Shown one piece after another: positions 1 to 8,828 of a stretch of 33,188 bases of DNA (positions are counted from its first letter, which is position 1; the number at the start of each line of letters is the position of its first letter). The notes beneath the pieces were generated by a model. The model did not search any database, was not told the DNA's origin, and worked only from the letters and a program-made list of their open reading frames with translations. This stretch comes from Streptosporangium minutum. GTDB taxonomy: Bacteria > Actinomycetota > Actinomycetes > Streptosporangiales > Streptosporangiaceae. The position numbers and the translations under genes are program-made. Where the stretch lies: assembly GCF_002149035.1 (NCBI RefSeq), contig NZ_NGFP01000062.1, positions 1-33,188 of the forward strand. The letters run 5' to 3'.

Positions 1-906
1 GCCACCATGGGCGACGGGTGCGGTCAGGTGCTGGCCGTCGGCGCCCAGCGCGCTGGAGGTGATGCCCTTGGCGAGCAGGTCCCAGCTGAAGTCGCCATTG
101 GCGAGCATGCTGCCGGCGGTGGTGATGCCGCCGGTCAGCGCGTACTGGGCGGCCTGGCCGTACAGGGAGCTGCTGGCGGCGGCCAGCAGCTTCTCCGCCA
201 GGCCCATCTCGGCTCGGGAAAGACCCGCCTGCAGGCCCGGGGTGGCCAGGCGGCTCAGCCCGCCCGACAGTCCACCCATCAGGACGCCCATCGCGCCGCC
301 GGTCAGCGCGGACATCAGCAGCTGCCGCCGGTCGAGGTCGTCGCGGCGGCCCTGGGCGATCTGCAGGGACTGGACGCCGGCGTCCATGCCGCCGACGATG
401 GCGGCGAACAGCGCCATGTTGGCCAGGGTCCGCCGGGCGATCTGCGCGACCGTCAGGCGGGCGAGCTGCACTCGGGCCGGGATGAGCGCCAGGCTCGCGC
501 CCCCACTGGTCACGGCGGCGGCCAGCAGGTAGCCCAGCTGCAGGATCAGCAGCCATACGGTGGCCTCGATCATGTACTTGGCGTACTGGATCTGCACGCC
601 GACGTTGTTGAGCGCGACAGCGGCGTTGATCAGCCGGGTGACCAGGTCGGCGACCCGGCCGCCCGCCACCCTGGTGACGTGCTCGGCGAAGGCGGTATGG
701 GCCTCGCCGTCCCAATTCGCGCCGATCTTTCCGGCGCTGCGGAGTTGATCGGCACCGGTCCCCTCAACGAGCCGGTGGGCGGCGGTCACGCAGGCGTCGG
801 CGAGCCGGAAACACCCTTCCTCGTCGCCTTCGGGCCAGTCCATCCCGACCACCCAGCCGACATACGGCTTGGCCCAGTCGGGAACCAAGATCCCTTCGAA
901 TCCCAT
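1..906 (-). CDS. WXG100-like/CpnT-type N-terminal domain protein, partial (probable T7SS effector)
   Basis: The frame is open from an ATG at 904-906 to the window edge (302 codons, no stop), so only the N-terminus is visible. It opens with an acidic, Trp-rich segment (PDWAKPYVGWVVGMDWPEGDE, residues 9-29). A helical region follows with a W-x-G turn (W65-D66-G67), then a long helical, partly hydrophobic stretch (about 113-215) including a Gly-rich run near 198-215. This matches the CpnT-like N-terminal 'WXG100_2' architecture found at the start of actinobacterial polymorphic toxins exported by type VII (ESX) systems; in that family the toxin domain is at the far C-terminus, here outside the window. 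A 6-base gap separates it from a small upstream ORF. The family assignment is from motif recognition. The toxin activity and the immunity gene cannot be seen. Confidence 0.72.
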   Translation of the reverse strand, partial: MGFEGILVPDWAKPYVGWVVGMDWPEGDEEGCFRLADACVTAAHRLVEGTGADQLRSAGKIGANWDGEAHTAFAEHVTRVAGGRVADLVTRLINAAVALNNVGVQIQYAKYMIEATVWLLILQLGYLLAAAVTSGGASLALIPARVQLARLTVAQIARRTLANMALFAAIVGGMDAGVQSLQIAQGRRDDLDRRQLLMSALTGGAMGVLMGGLSGGLSRLATPGLQAGLSRAEMGLAEKLLAAASSSLYGQAAQYALTGGITTAGSMLANGDFSWDLLAKGITSSALGADGQHLTAPVAHGG

Positions 907-912
907 GAGCGA

Positions 913-1128
913 TCAGTTGCCGGTGTCACCGGGGTGACCGGCCCGCCGGTGTCTCCCGGTGCCGATGCGGAGCCCGGTGACGGCGCCGTCCGACTCCTCG
1001 ACACAGACGCCGAAGACCCCGTCTTCGACGCCGGACTCCGCCTTCTCCAACTCGGCTCCGTGCTGATCGTCTCCGAGCGCGCCGATCCCGGTCGGAGGCC
1101 GCGCGCAGCACCTCCCGTGCCCGATCAT
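913..1128 (-). CDS. doubtful small ORF (71 aa) upstream of the WXG100-like gene; possibly a decayed YbaB-like gene
   Basis: An ATG at 1126-1128 opens a 72-codon frame ending at TGA 913-915, six bases before the WXG100-like gene. Its second half has strong G/C third positions and reads ELEKAESGVEDGVFGVCVEE followed by SDGAVTGLRIG, a helix-then-strand pattern reminiscent of YbaB/EbfC-type proteins that often precede T7SS effectors in actinomycetes. The first half is not convincing: G/C third-position bias moves to other frames between about 1111 and 1050 (one reads VLRAASDRDRRAR, the next SETISTE). The gene may therefore be frameshifted, or the call may be wrong. The sequence between 1129 and the rdgB stop at 1279 shows nothing I can name. 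The YbaB link is only a suggestion. Confidence 0.33.
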   Translation of the reverse strand: MIGHGRCCARPPTGIGALGDDQHGAELEKAESGVEDGVFGVCVEESDGAVTGLRIGTGRHRRAGHPGDTGN

Positions 1129-1278
1129 GCTATCTCGCCGCTCACCGGCTGCCGAGACCTGACGGTGAAGCACCGATCGCTCCACGGGGCGGCCGGACTC
1201 CGTCAGGCCGACCGTCCCGGTCCACCGGAAGGTCCCCGGCTGTGCCTGTCGCCGTTCGATCTCGGCGCTCAGGACCCG

Positions 1279-1917
1279 CTAGGAGATCACTTCGGCGAGG
1301 ATGGGCACCAGGGCGCGGAAGGCGCGGCCCCGGTGGCTGATGGCGTCCTTCTCCTGCGCCGACAGCTCGGCGGTCGTCCGGCTCTCCCCTTCGGGTAGGA
1401 AGATCGGATCGTAGCCGAAGCCGTTGGTCCCGCGTGGCGCGTCGATGATCAGGCCGTGCAGGGCCCCCTCGGCGACGCGCTCCTGTCCCGAGGGCAGGGC
1501 CAGCGCCGCGGCACACGTGAAGTGGGCGCCCCGGTGTTCGCGCGGCACGTCGGACACCTGTGCGAGCAGCAGCTCCAGGTTCGCCCGGTCGTCGCCGTGC
1601 CTGCCGGACCAGCGGGCCGAGAAGATGCCCGGCATGCCGTTCAGCGCGTCGACGCACAGGCCCGAGTCGTCGGCGATCGCGGGCAGGCCCGACGCCTGGG
1701 CGACGGCGTGCGCCTTGAGCAGGGCGTTCGCGGCGAAGGTCAGGCCGGTCTCGGCGACGTCGCCGATCTCGGGGAACTCCTCCAGCCCGACGATCTCCAC
1801 CGGCACCGAGGCGTCGGCGAGGATGCGGCGGAGCTCGACGATCTTTCCCATGTTGCGGGTGGCCAGCACCACCCGGCCGGCGGGCGCGCCGGGGCCGCCG
1901 GTCCGTTCCGCGCTCAC
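1279..1917 (-). CDS. rdgB: RdgB/HAM1 non-canonical purine NTP pyrophosphatase
   Basis: This 212-residue protein hydrolyses dITP, XTP and ITP to the monophosphate plus pyrophosphate, keeping deaminated purines out of DNA and RNA. Family signatures are the N-terminal LATRNMGKI nucleotide-binding strand (T/S-x-x-N-x-x-K), the [11 protein letters not shown] motif, [11 protein letters not shown] in the middle, and the C-terminal SHRGRAF motif. The start is a GTG at 1915-1917 that overlaps the rph stop as GTGA, so translation is probably coupled to rph. Length is normal for the family. It is the last gene of the murI-MBL-rph-rdgB operon, the same order as Rv1338-Rv1341 of M. tuberculosis. Confidence 0.96.
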   Translation of the reverse strand: MSAERTGGPGAPAGRVVLATRNMGKIVELRRILADASVPVEIVGLEEFPEIGDVAETGLTFAANALLKAHAVAQASGLPAIADDSGLCVDALNGMPGIFSARWSGRHGDDRANLELLLAQVSDVPREHRGAHFTCAAALALPSGQERVAEGALHGLIIDAPRGTNGFGYDPIFLPEGESRTTAELSAQEKDAISHRGRAFRALVPILAEVIS

Positions 1918-2630
1918 GCCAGCGACTCCCGCTGCAGGCGGGTGAGCTCCGCGCACCCGGTGACACCCAGATCGAGCAGCTCGTCCAGGGCGCCGCGGTT
2001 GAACGGCTTGCCCTCGGCCGTGCCCTGCACCTCCACGAACTCGCCGCTCCCGGTCATCACCACGTTCATGTCCGTCTCGGCGGCGACGTCCTCGGTGTAG
2101 CACAGGTCCAGCAGGGGCGTGGAACCGACGACGCCGACCGACACGGCCGCGACCGAGTCGATCAGCGGGTCACCCTTGCACATCTTGCGCTCGCGCATCC
2201 AGGCGACCGCGTCGGCCAGTGCCACGTAGGCGCCGGTGATCGCGGCCGTGCGGGTGCCGCCGTCGGCCTGGAGCACGTCGCAGTCGATGACGATCGAGTT
2301 CTCGCCGAGGGTCTTGTAGTCGACGCAGGCCCGCAGGGAACGGCCGATCAGGCGGGAGATCTCGTGCGTCCGGCCGCCGATCTTGCCTCGCACCGACTCC
2401 CGGTCGTTACGGGTGTTCGTGGCCCGGGGCAGCATGGCGTACTCGGCGGTGACCCAGCCCTGGCCGCTCCCCCGGCGCCAGCGCGGCACGCTGTCCTGCA
2501 CGGAGGCGGCACAGAGCACCTTGGTGCCGCCGAACTCGACGAGCACCGACCCCTCGGCGTGGGCGAGCCAGCCACGGGTGATGGTGACGGGGCGGAGCTG
2601 ATCGGGAGAACGTCCATCTGCACGGGCCAT
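1914..2630 (-). CDS. rph: ribonuclease PH
   Basis: Phosphorolytic 3'-to-5' exoribonuclease of 238 residues that trims tRNA precursor tails and acts on structured RNA. It forms hexameric rings in known relatives. Visible family signatures include the opening [19 protein letters not shown], an Arg-rich [20 protein letters not shown]-type region, [20 protein letters not shown], and the phosphate/catalytic stretch [20 protein letters not shown]. The ATG at 2628-2630 is preferred because AGGGTGAG lies a normal distance upstream. A GTG at 2637-2639 would overlap that Shine-Dalgarno site. The upstream MBL gene stops 5 bases before this ATG, so the two are co-transcribed. Confidence 0.97.
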   Translation of the reverse strand: MARADGRSPDQLRPVTITRGWLAHAEGSVLVEFGGTKVLCAASVQDSVPRWRRGSGQGWVTAEYAMLPRATNTRNDRESVRGKIGGRTHEISRLIGRSLRACVDYKTLGENSIVIDCDVLQADGGTRTAAITGAYVALADAVAWMRERKMCKGDPLIDSVAAVSVGVVGSTPLLDLCYTEDVAAETDMNVVMTGSGEFVEVQGTAEGKPFNRGALDELLDLGVTGCAELTRLQRESLA

Positions 2631-2635
2631 GAAAC

Positions 2636-3388
2636 TCACCCTAGGTCATACAGGGCTCCACTCCGCGCGAGTTCGGTCCGTCCCCCGAAACCGCCCATGG
2701 ACGCCTCCTGGAGGATCTGCTCGCGGTCGTTCCAGGGCACGAGGTGGGTCAGCACCAGCGTGCCCACGTCCGCCCTCGCCGCGTGCTCGGCGGCCTGGCG
2801 GCCGGTCAGGTGCAGGCCGGCGGGGAGGCCGGGCCGCTCCAGGAAGGAGGCCTCGCACAGGAGCACGTCCACCCCGGAGGCGAGTTTGACCAGCTCGGCG
2901 GACTCGCCGGTGTCTCCTGAGTAGGCCACCGAGCGCCCGCCGTAGGAGACCCGGAAGCCGTAGGTCTCGACCGGGTGGTTCACCCGCGCGGCCGTCACCT
3001 GGAACGGGCCCGCCTCGAACACGCCCGGCGTCAGCCGTACGAAGTCGAAGGCCGTCTCAAGCCCCGGCTCGTCGGGCATGCCGTAGGCGGCGGCCAGGCG
3101 GCGGGGCGCGTCGGCGGGGGCGTACACCGGCACCCTGGGGAGCGGCCCCTGCGGGGAGTAGGTGCGCACCACGTGGTAGGGACAGAGGTCGAGGCAGTGG
3201 TCGGCGTGCAGGTGGGACAGGCAGATGGCGTCCACGTCGTAGAGGCCGATGTGCCGCTGGAGCGCGCCCAGCGCGCCGTTGCCGAAATCCAGCAGCATGC
3301 GGAACCCCTCGGCCTCCAGCAGATAGCAGGAGGAGGGACTGTCCGGGCCGGGAAAGCTTCCAGAGCACCCGATGATCGTCAATTTCAC
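2636..3388 (-). CDS. MBL-fold metallohydrolase, Rv1339-like (probable cyclic-nucleotide phosphodiesterase)
   Basis: 250-residue metallo-beta-lactamase-fold enzyme. The zinc motif HxHxDH is intact at residues 59-64 (SHLHADH), a later acidic ligand lies in YSGDTGES, and a His lies in LVLTHL. The start is a GTG at 3386-3388 behind an excellent AAGAAGGAGG ribosome site. The reading frame stays open upstream for about 60 more codons to the murI stop, but that part is a repeat without a good start. Position between murI and rph matches M. tuberculosis Rv1339, reported as an atypical class II cAMP phosphodiesterase. Transfer of that activity to this protein is inference from family and synteny; an RNase Z-like or other phosphodiesterase role is possible. 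Confidence 0.88.
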   Translation of the reverse strand: MKLTIIGCSGSFPGPDSPSSCYLLEAEGFRMLLDFGNGALGALQRHIGLYDVDAICLSHLHADHCLDLCPYHVVRTYSPQGPLPRVPVYAPADAPRRLAAAYGMPDEPGLETAFDFVRLTPGVFEAGPFQVTAARVNHPVETYGFRVSYGGRSVAYSGDTGESAELVKLASGVDVLLCEASFLERPGLPAGLHLTGRQAAEHAARADVGTLVLTHLVPWNDREQILQEASMGGFGGRTELARSGALYDLG

Positions 3389-3443
3389 GGCGGCCTCCTC
3401 CTTCTTACGTTGCCTTCTCACGTCGCGGTGCCGCACGTCACGG

Positions 3444-3590
3444 CCCGGATGCCGATGACCGCCGCCTGCGCGGGCGCCGCCCGGATGCCAGTGACCGCCT
3501 GCGGGGGCGCCACCCGGATGCCGGTGACCGCCTTCACGGACGCCGCCCGTTGCCGGTGGCCGCCGCCTTCACGGGCGCTGTCCGTTGCCG
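3444..3590 (-). repeat. degenerate 33-36 bp tandem repeat across the murI/MBL junction
   Basis: About 4.3 imperfect copies begin (plus strand) at 3444, 3480, 3513, 3546 and 3581, marked by CCCGGATGCC or CCCGTTGCC, so the periods are 36, 33, 33 and 35. On the minus strand the unit is approximately GGCATCCGGGYGGCGCCCSC followed by GCAGGCGGTCAC. The leftmost copies on the transcript encode the last residues of MurI. Beyond the murI TGA the same frame continues open through the array into the MBL gene and would read a His/Gly/Pro-rich peptide (for example GGHRHPGGAPAGGHWHPGG). Confidence 0.8.
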
Positions 3591-4390
3591 GGGACGTCGC
3601 TCACCGGTGCGAGCTCGACCGCCTGGATCTCCGGCCCGAGGAAGCGCCGGCCGAGCTGCTCGAACAGGACGGTGTCGCCGGTGGCGCCGAACCGGTGGCG
3701 GGGGGTGCCGCCCGCCGCGGCCAGGCCCCGGTCGTGCAGGATGCGGTAGACGTCCTTGGCGGTCTCGTCGGCGCTGGAGACCAGCGTGACGCCGTCTCCC
3801 GCGACATAGGAGATGGGCGCGGTGAGCAGCGGGTAGTGCGTGCACCCCAGGATCAGCGTGTCGCACCCGTCGTCCAGCACCGGCCCCATGTAGCCGCGGA
3901 TGACCTCGATGAGCTCCTCGCTCATCGTCTCTCCGCGCTCCACGAACTCCACCAGCCGGGGCGCCGCGACCCCGGTCAGCATGACGTCGGGGGCGGCGGC
4001 GAACGCGTCGTGGTAGGCCATCGACTCGATGGTGGCCCGGGTCCCTATCACCCCGACCCGGCCGTTGCGGGTGGCCCGTACGGCCCGGCGCGCCGCCGGC
4101 TGGATCACCTCGACGACCGGCACGTCATAGCGTTCGCGCGCGTCCCGCAGCACCGCCGCGCTGGCGCTGTTGCACGCGATCACCAGCATCTTGACGTCGT
4201 GCTCGACGAGGTGGTCCATCACCTCCAGCGCGTAGGCGCGGACCTGCGCGATGGACTTGGGGCCGTACGGCTGCCGCGCCGTGTCGGCCACATAGAAGAT
4301 CGATTCATTGGGCAGCTGATCGATGACCGCTCTGGCCACCGTGAGGCCGCCCACACCGCTGTCAAAGATTCCGATACTCGCTTGCGACAC
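3569..4390 (-). CDS. murI: glutamate racemase
   Basis: Cofactor-independent racemase converting L-Glu to D-Glu for peptidoglycan; 273 residues. Both catalytic cysteines are present: C73 in IACNSAS and C183 in LGCTHYPLL. The substrate loop [10 protein letters not shown] (from residue 9) and PYGPKS (41-46) are also intact. The GTG at 4388-4390 is chosen. It lies 8 bases after a TAACCT -10-like hexamer (4399-4404), while the alternative TTG at 4397-4399 abuts or overlaps that hexamer and could not be in its transcript. The C-terminal residues (GNGQRP) are built from the first unit of the minisatellite, a tail not typical of the family. First gene of the murI-MBL-rph-rdgB operon. Confidence 0.96.
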   Translation of the reverse strand: MSQASIGIFDSGVGGLTVARAVIDQLPNESIFYVADTARQPYGPKSIAQVRAYALEVMDHLVEHDVKMLVIACNSASAAVLRDARERYDVPVVEVIQPAARRAVRATRNGRVGVIGTRATIESMAYHDAFAAAPDVMLTGVAAPRLVEFVERGETMSEELIEVIRGYMGPVLDDGCDTLILGCTHYPLLTAPISYVAGDGVTLVSSADETAKDVYRILHDRGLAAAGGTPRHRFGATGDTVLFEQLGRRFLGPEIQAVELAPVSDVPGNGQRP

Positions 4391-4398
4391 GGTTCCCA

Positions 4399-4404
4399 AG
4401 GTTA
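4399..4404 (-). promoter_or_regulatory. putative -10 element for murI (leaderless or near-leaderless)
   Basis: On the minus strand TAACCT is followed by 8 bases and then the murI GTG. This spacing puts the transcription start at or one base before the start codon. No convincing -35 is visible. Confidence 0.4.
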
Positions 4405-4458
4405 GGCGACCTGGGACGACCGCTCACGGTAAGAATCCTCACAACGCTGATTCGTGGC

Positions 4459-5250
4459 TCAGCCTCTGCCCACCCGGGCGAGTTGGCGGGACTGGGCCAC
4501 CAGGCGGCCGGCGGAGTCCCAGACCTCGACCTCCTCGTCGAACCAGCCGTCGCTGATCATGCGGCCGCTGCCGAGCAGGGTGAGCCAGCCGGGTGCGGGC
4601 AGGGCGCGCAGGTGCCAGGTGAGGTCCACGGTCGGGGCCCAGCCGCGGGCTCCGGCGGAGAAGACCACCGGCGGCAGGGCGTCCACGGCCAGGGCCAGCA
4701 CGTAGGGGTCGGGGTCCTGCGGCTCGGCCATCCGGAAGTAGGCGCGGGCCTCGGGCCGGCCGGTGGGGTTGCCGTCGAGCCAGCCGATGGTGGGCGGGTC
4801 GAACGCCATCTCCATCTGCGCGTTGAGCGTCATGTTCGACTCGGGCTTGGGGGCGGGCAGCACGACGCACTGTTCGACGGGCGGCATGACCGCCGAGGGG
4901 CGGTCTGTCCAGTCGGGGGCGACGTCGCCCAGGGTCGCCGTCGTGACGAGCGTCTCGATGAAGGACGCGTCGTCCTGGATCAGGGTGGCGCGGGTCATCG
5001 CGGCGGTGCGACCGGCTTTGATCTGCTCCAGCCTGACCTGGGCGGGGCCGGGCCGGGGGGCGCGCAGGAACTGCGCGCTGGTGGTCACCGGATGGTCGTG
5101 CGGCGAGGCGTCCACGACGGCGCGCAGGAGCACGGCCATCAGGTATCCGCCGTTGAGCGGCCCGCCGATCGAGTATCCGGGGTCCAGGCACACGTCGTAG
5201 GCGGTCTCGTCCACCCGGATGGCCTGCGTCGCCTCGTCGAACTTCGTCAT
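4459..5250 (-). CDS. acyl-CoA thioesterase, double-hotdog (TesB-like) family
   Basis: 263-residue protein with the double-hotdog layout of TesB/4HBT_3 thioesterases. The N-terminal hotdog has the hydrophobic GGPLNGGYLMAVLLRA helix (about residues 29-44). The C-terminal hotdog has a second substrate segment near GWAPTVDLTWHLR, and the protein ends VWDSAGRLVAQSRQLARVG, typical of the final strand. Expected activity is hydrolysis of an acyl-CoA to acid plus CoA; the chain preference is not visible. The ATG at 5248-5250 has GGGAG at a suitable distance. It stands alone, divergent from the PRC-barrel-like gene, and is inserted into what is a contiguous cysM-murI neighbourhood in mycobacteria. A possible operator lies in its leader. 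Confidence 0.82.
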   Translation of the reverse strand: MTKFDEATQAIRVDETAYDVCLDPGYSIGGPLNGGYLMAVLLRAVVDASPHDHPVTTSAQFLRAPRPGPAQVRLEQIKAGRTAAMTRATLIQDDASFIETLVTTATLGDVAPDWTDRPSAVMPPVEQCVVLPAPKPESNMTLNAQMEMAFDPPTIGWLDGNPTGRPEARAYFRMAEPQDPDPYVLALAVDALPPVVFSAGARGWAPTVDLTWHLRALPAPGWLTLLGSGRMISDGWFDEEVEVWDSAGRLVAQSRQLARVGRG

Positions 5251-5260
5251 CCATGCTCCC

Positions 5261-5281
5261 GAACCTTGTTCTAGAGCGCTC
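5261..5281 (-). promoter_or_regulatory. possible promoter/operator of the thioesterase gene
   Basis: The leader holds a perfect 4+3+4 inverted repeat GAACCTTGTTC (5261-5271). Directly beside it is the 8-bp palindrome GAGCGCTC (5274-5281). On the minus strand TAGAAC overlaps both and could be a -10, giving a leader of about 15-20 bases. Such small dyads are typical of TetR-type sites, but no regulator lies next door. Confidence 0.3.
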
Positions 5282-5402
5282 ACTGTACCCAGTCCGCGCC
5301 GTTCGCGCCTCCCTGGCCCCCAACGCGTGCCGCTACCTGGGAAAACACACTTCCACTGAAAGACTGATAACCATTTTCCGGGGGTTTCGCAGGAGGTCGG
5401 GG

Positions 5403-5738
5403 ATGGCGGGAGTCGGTGACCTCATCGGTCAGTCGGTATGGGATTCGGAGGGTGTATGGGTGGGTCAGGTAGTGGACGTCCGGATGACGAGGAACCGCAG
5501 GGGCAACTTCGGCATGCAGCGGCAGTTCACGGTCTCCGGCCTGGTCGTCTCGCACCGGCGGGCCCCGGTGATGCTGGGGCTCACGCGTGACCCGGACAAC
5601 CGGACGAGCTGGCTGTTCAGAATGGCGTTCCGGCTGCTCTACACCGGCAGCAGCCTCGTCTCGTGGGACGCGGTGGCCTCCACCGGCAACGGCGAGATCA
5701 TGCTGAGGAAACCCGTCAAAACGCTGGAACGGGTCTGA
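5403..5738 (+). CDS. PRC-barrel-like small protein, function unknown
   Basis: 111-residue basic protein beginning MAGVGDLIGQSVWDSEGVWVGQVVDVRM, a pattern (initial 'GxxVxDxxGxxVGxVxDV') usual for PRC-barrel-like beta folds that bind other proteins or RNA. Later strands include FTVSGLVVSHRRAPVMLGL and a region with LFRMAFRLLYTGSSLVSWDAV. No signal peptide or catalytic motif is seen. The ATG at 5403 is fixed by a strong AGGAGG (5390-5395); the frame is open further upstream but lacks a better start. It is transcribed away from the thioesterase and sits about 100 bases before the DUF3352 gene, with which it could be co-expressed. Homologues in actinomycetes are, as far as I know, uncharacterised. 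Confidence 0.75.
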   Translation: MAGVGDLIGQSVWDSEGVWVGQVVDVRMTRNRRGNFGMQRQFTVSGLVVSHRRAPVMLGLTRDPDNRTSWLFRMAFRLLYTGSSLVSWDAVASTGNGEIMLRKPVKTLERV

Positions 5739-5803
5739 TTCCCCTTAGATAGAGCAATCTCCTGGTTAGTTCAATGCAAGCCGCCTGCTACCAATGTGCA
5801 CTA

Positions 5804-5824
5804 ACTTCTCTATATCCGAGAAGT
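5804..5824 (+). promoter_or_regulatory. inverted repeat enclosing a -10-like sequence upstream of the DUF3352 gene
   Basis: ACTTCTC (5804-5810) and GAGAAGT (5818-5824) form a perfect 7-bp inverted repeat around TATATCC, which contains a plausible -10 (TATATC, 5811-5816). The start codon is 12-18 bases downstream. It could be an operator over the promoter, or a small hairpin at the very 5' end of the mRNA. Confidence 0.4.
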
Positions 5825-5835
5825 CCACATTGTGA

Positions 5836-7692
5836 GTGAGCATGCCTGCCAACAATCCCCCCGACCAGTCGCCTACACCAGGTCAGCAGCCTGACAGGAC
5901 GATCGCCTACCGTTGGAACGAGGGTGCGCAGCAGAACAGCCAACCGCACGCTCAGGGCCACCCCCAGCAGGGCGGTTACCCGCAGCAGGGCCAGCCCGGC
6001 TACCCGCAGCAGCCTGGATACCCCCAGCAGAACTACGGCCAGCAGCAGGGCCAGCCCGGTTACCAGCAGCAGCAGCCGAACTACGGCCAGCCGCAGGGCG
6101 GTTACCCGCAGCAGGGCCAGCCGGGCTACCAGCAGAGCCAGCCGGGCTACCAGCAGCAGGGTCAGCCGGGCTACCAGCAGCAGAACTACGGCCAGCAGCC
6201 CGGCTGGCAGCAGCAGGGTCCCGATTTCCTCGGCACGGGACAGCCAGCCCCGCCCGCCCGCAAGGGCGGCAAGGGCTGGCTGATCGCGGTGGTCGCCGCC
6301 CTGGTCGTCGTCCTCGTGGGCGGCGGCGGCGCCTTCGCGGTCAACCTGCTCAGCGGCGGCGGCACCCAGCCGCACGACGTGCTGCCCGGCAACGCCATCG
6401 GATACGTGCGCCTCGACTTCGACCCGGCCGCCAACCAGAAGCTGGCGCTGTTCAGCATCGCCCGGAAGTTCACCGTCACCAAGGACTCCTTCACCGGTGA
6501 CGACCCGCGCAAGGCCATCTTCGACCTGGCCAAGAAGAGCGGCTTCGACAAGATGGACTACGCCGCCGATGTCCAGTCCTGGCTCGGCGACCGCGTCGGC
6601 CTGGCCGCGCTCCCCCCGGCCAAGAAAGGCGCCGAGCCCGGCTTCGTGGTCGCCGTCCAGGTGACCGACGAGGCCAAGGCGAAGGCGGGAATCACCAAGC
6701 TGATGGGCGAGGAGAAGTACGGCCTCGCGTTCCGTGAGGACTACGCGCTGCTCAGCGCCACCCAGCCGGAGGCCGACCAGGCCGCCAAGGCGGCGCCGCT
6801 GTCCGACAACGCCAACTTCTCCGACGACCTGAGCGCCCTGGGCGAGACCGGCGTGCTCTCCTTCTGGATGGACGCCGGCAAGCTCGCCGACCTCGCCTCC
6901 GAGATCGCCCCCCAGGATCCCGCCACCCTCGCGCAGATCAAGAACGCCCGCGTGGCCGGCGCGCTCCGCTTCGACGGCCAGTACGTCGAGCTGGCCGGCA
7001 TCAGCCGCGGGGCGAAGGCCCTTGAGGGCATGGGCGAGCCCGAGCCCTCCAAGATCGGTCAGCTCCCGGCCTCCACCGCCGGTGCGATCTCGATCTCCGG
7101 TCTCGGCGACGTGATCGGCAAGCAGTGGGCCCAGATCATGAAGTCGGCCGACCAGGCCGGCGGCGGCGGGAGCTTCCAGCAGTTCGCCGACCAGGCCCAG
7201 CAGAAGTACGGGCTCGCGCTCCCCGCCGACCTGGCGACGCTGCTCGGCAAGAACCTCACCCTGGCGGTGGACGCCAACGGCCTCGACGGCGGCCAGCCCA
7301 AGTTCGGGGCCCGGATCACCACCGACCCGGCCAAAGCGCAGGAGGTCGTCGGCAAGATCGAGAAGTTCCTCGCCGACTCGGGCACCTCGGTCCCGCAGCT
7401 CGCCAAGGTCCCCGGTGACGGCACCTTCGTCCTGGCCAGCTCGCAGGACTACGCCGCCGAGCTCGCCAAGGACGGCAGCCTGCTCGACGACGAGACGTTC
7501 AAGCTCGCGATCCCCGACGCCGGCGCGGCGACCTTCGCCGCCTACGTCGACCTCAACAAGGTCGAGAAGCTCTACCTGGAGACCCTGCAAGGTGACGACA
7601 AGGCCAACCTCCAGCAGCTGCGCGCCGTAGGGATCAGCGGAACGCAGTCCGGTACCGACGCCTCCTTCTCCCTGCGGGTCCTGTTCGACTGA
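5836..7692 (+). CDS. DUF3352 membrane-anchored protein with Q/G/P/Y-rich N-terminus
   Basis: 618 residues. About residues 25-140 are low-complexity Gln/Gly/Pro/Tyr repeats (QQGQPGYQQ-like). A basic patch (KGGKG) and one transmembrane helix (about 149-172, [16 protein letters not shown]) follow, and then a large extracytoplasmic DUF3352 domain starting around [18 protein letters not shown] and running to the end. The predicted topology is cytoplasmic repeats and an outside globular domain. The role is unknown; DUF3352 proteins are common single-pass proteins in Streptosporangiales and Streptomyces. The start may be GTG 5836 or ATG 5842; neither has a strong ribosome site. A long open frame on the opposite strand is an effect of codon bias. 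A strong terminator hairpin follows. Confidence 0.85.
   Translation: MSMPANNPPDQSPTPGQQPDRTIAYRWNEGAQQNSQPHAQGHPQQGGYPQQGQPGYPQQPGYPQQNYGQQQGQPGYQQQQPNYGQPQGGYPQQGQPGYQQSQPGYQQQGQPGYQQQNYGQQPGWQQQGPDFLGTGQPAPPARKGGKGWLIAVVAALVVVLVGGGGAFAVNLLSGGGTQPHDVLPGNAIGYVRLDFDPAANQKLALFSIARKFTVTKDSFTGDDPRKAIFDLAKKSGFDKMDYAADVQSWLGDRVGLAALPPAKKGAEPGFVVAVQVTDEAKAKAGITKLMGEEKYGLAFREDYALLSATQPEADQAAKAAPLSDNANFSDDLSALGETGVLSFWMDAGKLADLASEIAPQDPATLAQIKNARVAGALRFDGQYVELAGISRGAKALEGMGEPEPSKIGQLPASTAGAISISGLGDVIGKQWAQIMKSADQAGGGGSFQQFADQAQQKYGLALPADLATLLGKNLTLAVDANGLDGGQPKFGARITTDPAKAQEVVGKIEKFLADSGTSVPQLAKVPGDGTFVLASSQDYAAELAKDGSLLDDETFKLAIPDAGAATFAAYVDLNKVEKLYLETLQGDDKANLQQLRAVGISGTQSGTDASFSLRVLFD
5960..6215 (+). 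repeat. in-frame low-complexity repeat encoding Q/G/P/Y-rich segments
   Basis: Imperfect in-frame repeats built from CAGCAG, GGCCAGCC and GGTTACC/GGCTACC encode runs such as [13 protein letters not shown] and [10 protein letters not shown]. Unit lengths vary from 8 to 15 codons. Such tracts are prone to length change by slippage. Confidence 0.85.
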
Positions 7693-7734
7693 GTCCCGGC
7701 CGGCCGGGCATCGTCCCCGGCCGGACACCGACGG

Positions 7735-7769
7735 AGAAGGCGGGCGCCCCGACGGGGCGCCCGCCTTCT
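7735..7769. terminator. bidirectional terminator hairpin between the DUF3352 gene and cysM
   Basis: A perfect 16-bp stem (7735-7750 with 7754-7769) closes a 3-base GAC loop. It lies 42 bases after the DUF3352 stop and 27 bases beyond the cysM stop. A short T-containing tract follows on each strand (TTCT; CTCCGT), not a long U-run. Confidence 0.8.
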
Positions 7770-7796
7770 TCTCCGCCTAGGCCCGGAGTCCTCCGC

Positions 7797-8828
<1,032 letters not shown>

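Noticed and set aside
1252-1266. GTTCGATC, resembling a tRNA T-loop
   Set aside because: No paired T-stem, acceptor or anticodon arm can be drawn around it on either strand.
7-1398. A 463-codon plus-strand open frame over the left edge
   Set aside because: It runs antisense to the WXG100-like gene and on into the 3' part of rdgB. Gly/Gln/Arg-rich content without domain signal.
5960-6215. CRISPR-like array
   Set aside because: The repeats are in-frame, of varying length and without unique spacers; they encode the low-complexity N-terminus.
5788-7728. A 646-codon open frame antisense to the DUF3352 gene
   Set aside because: It is a codon-bias shadow with repetitive Leu/Val runs opposite the Q/G/P/Y repeats. 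No start signal, and the sense frame fits DUF3352.
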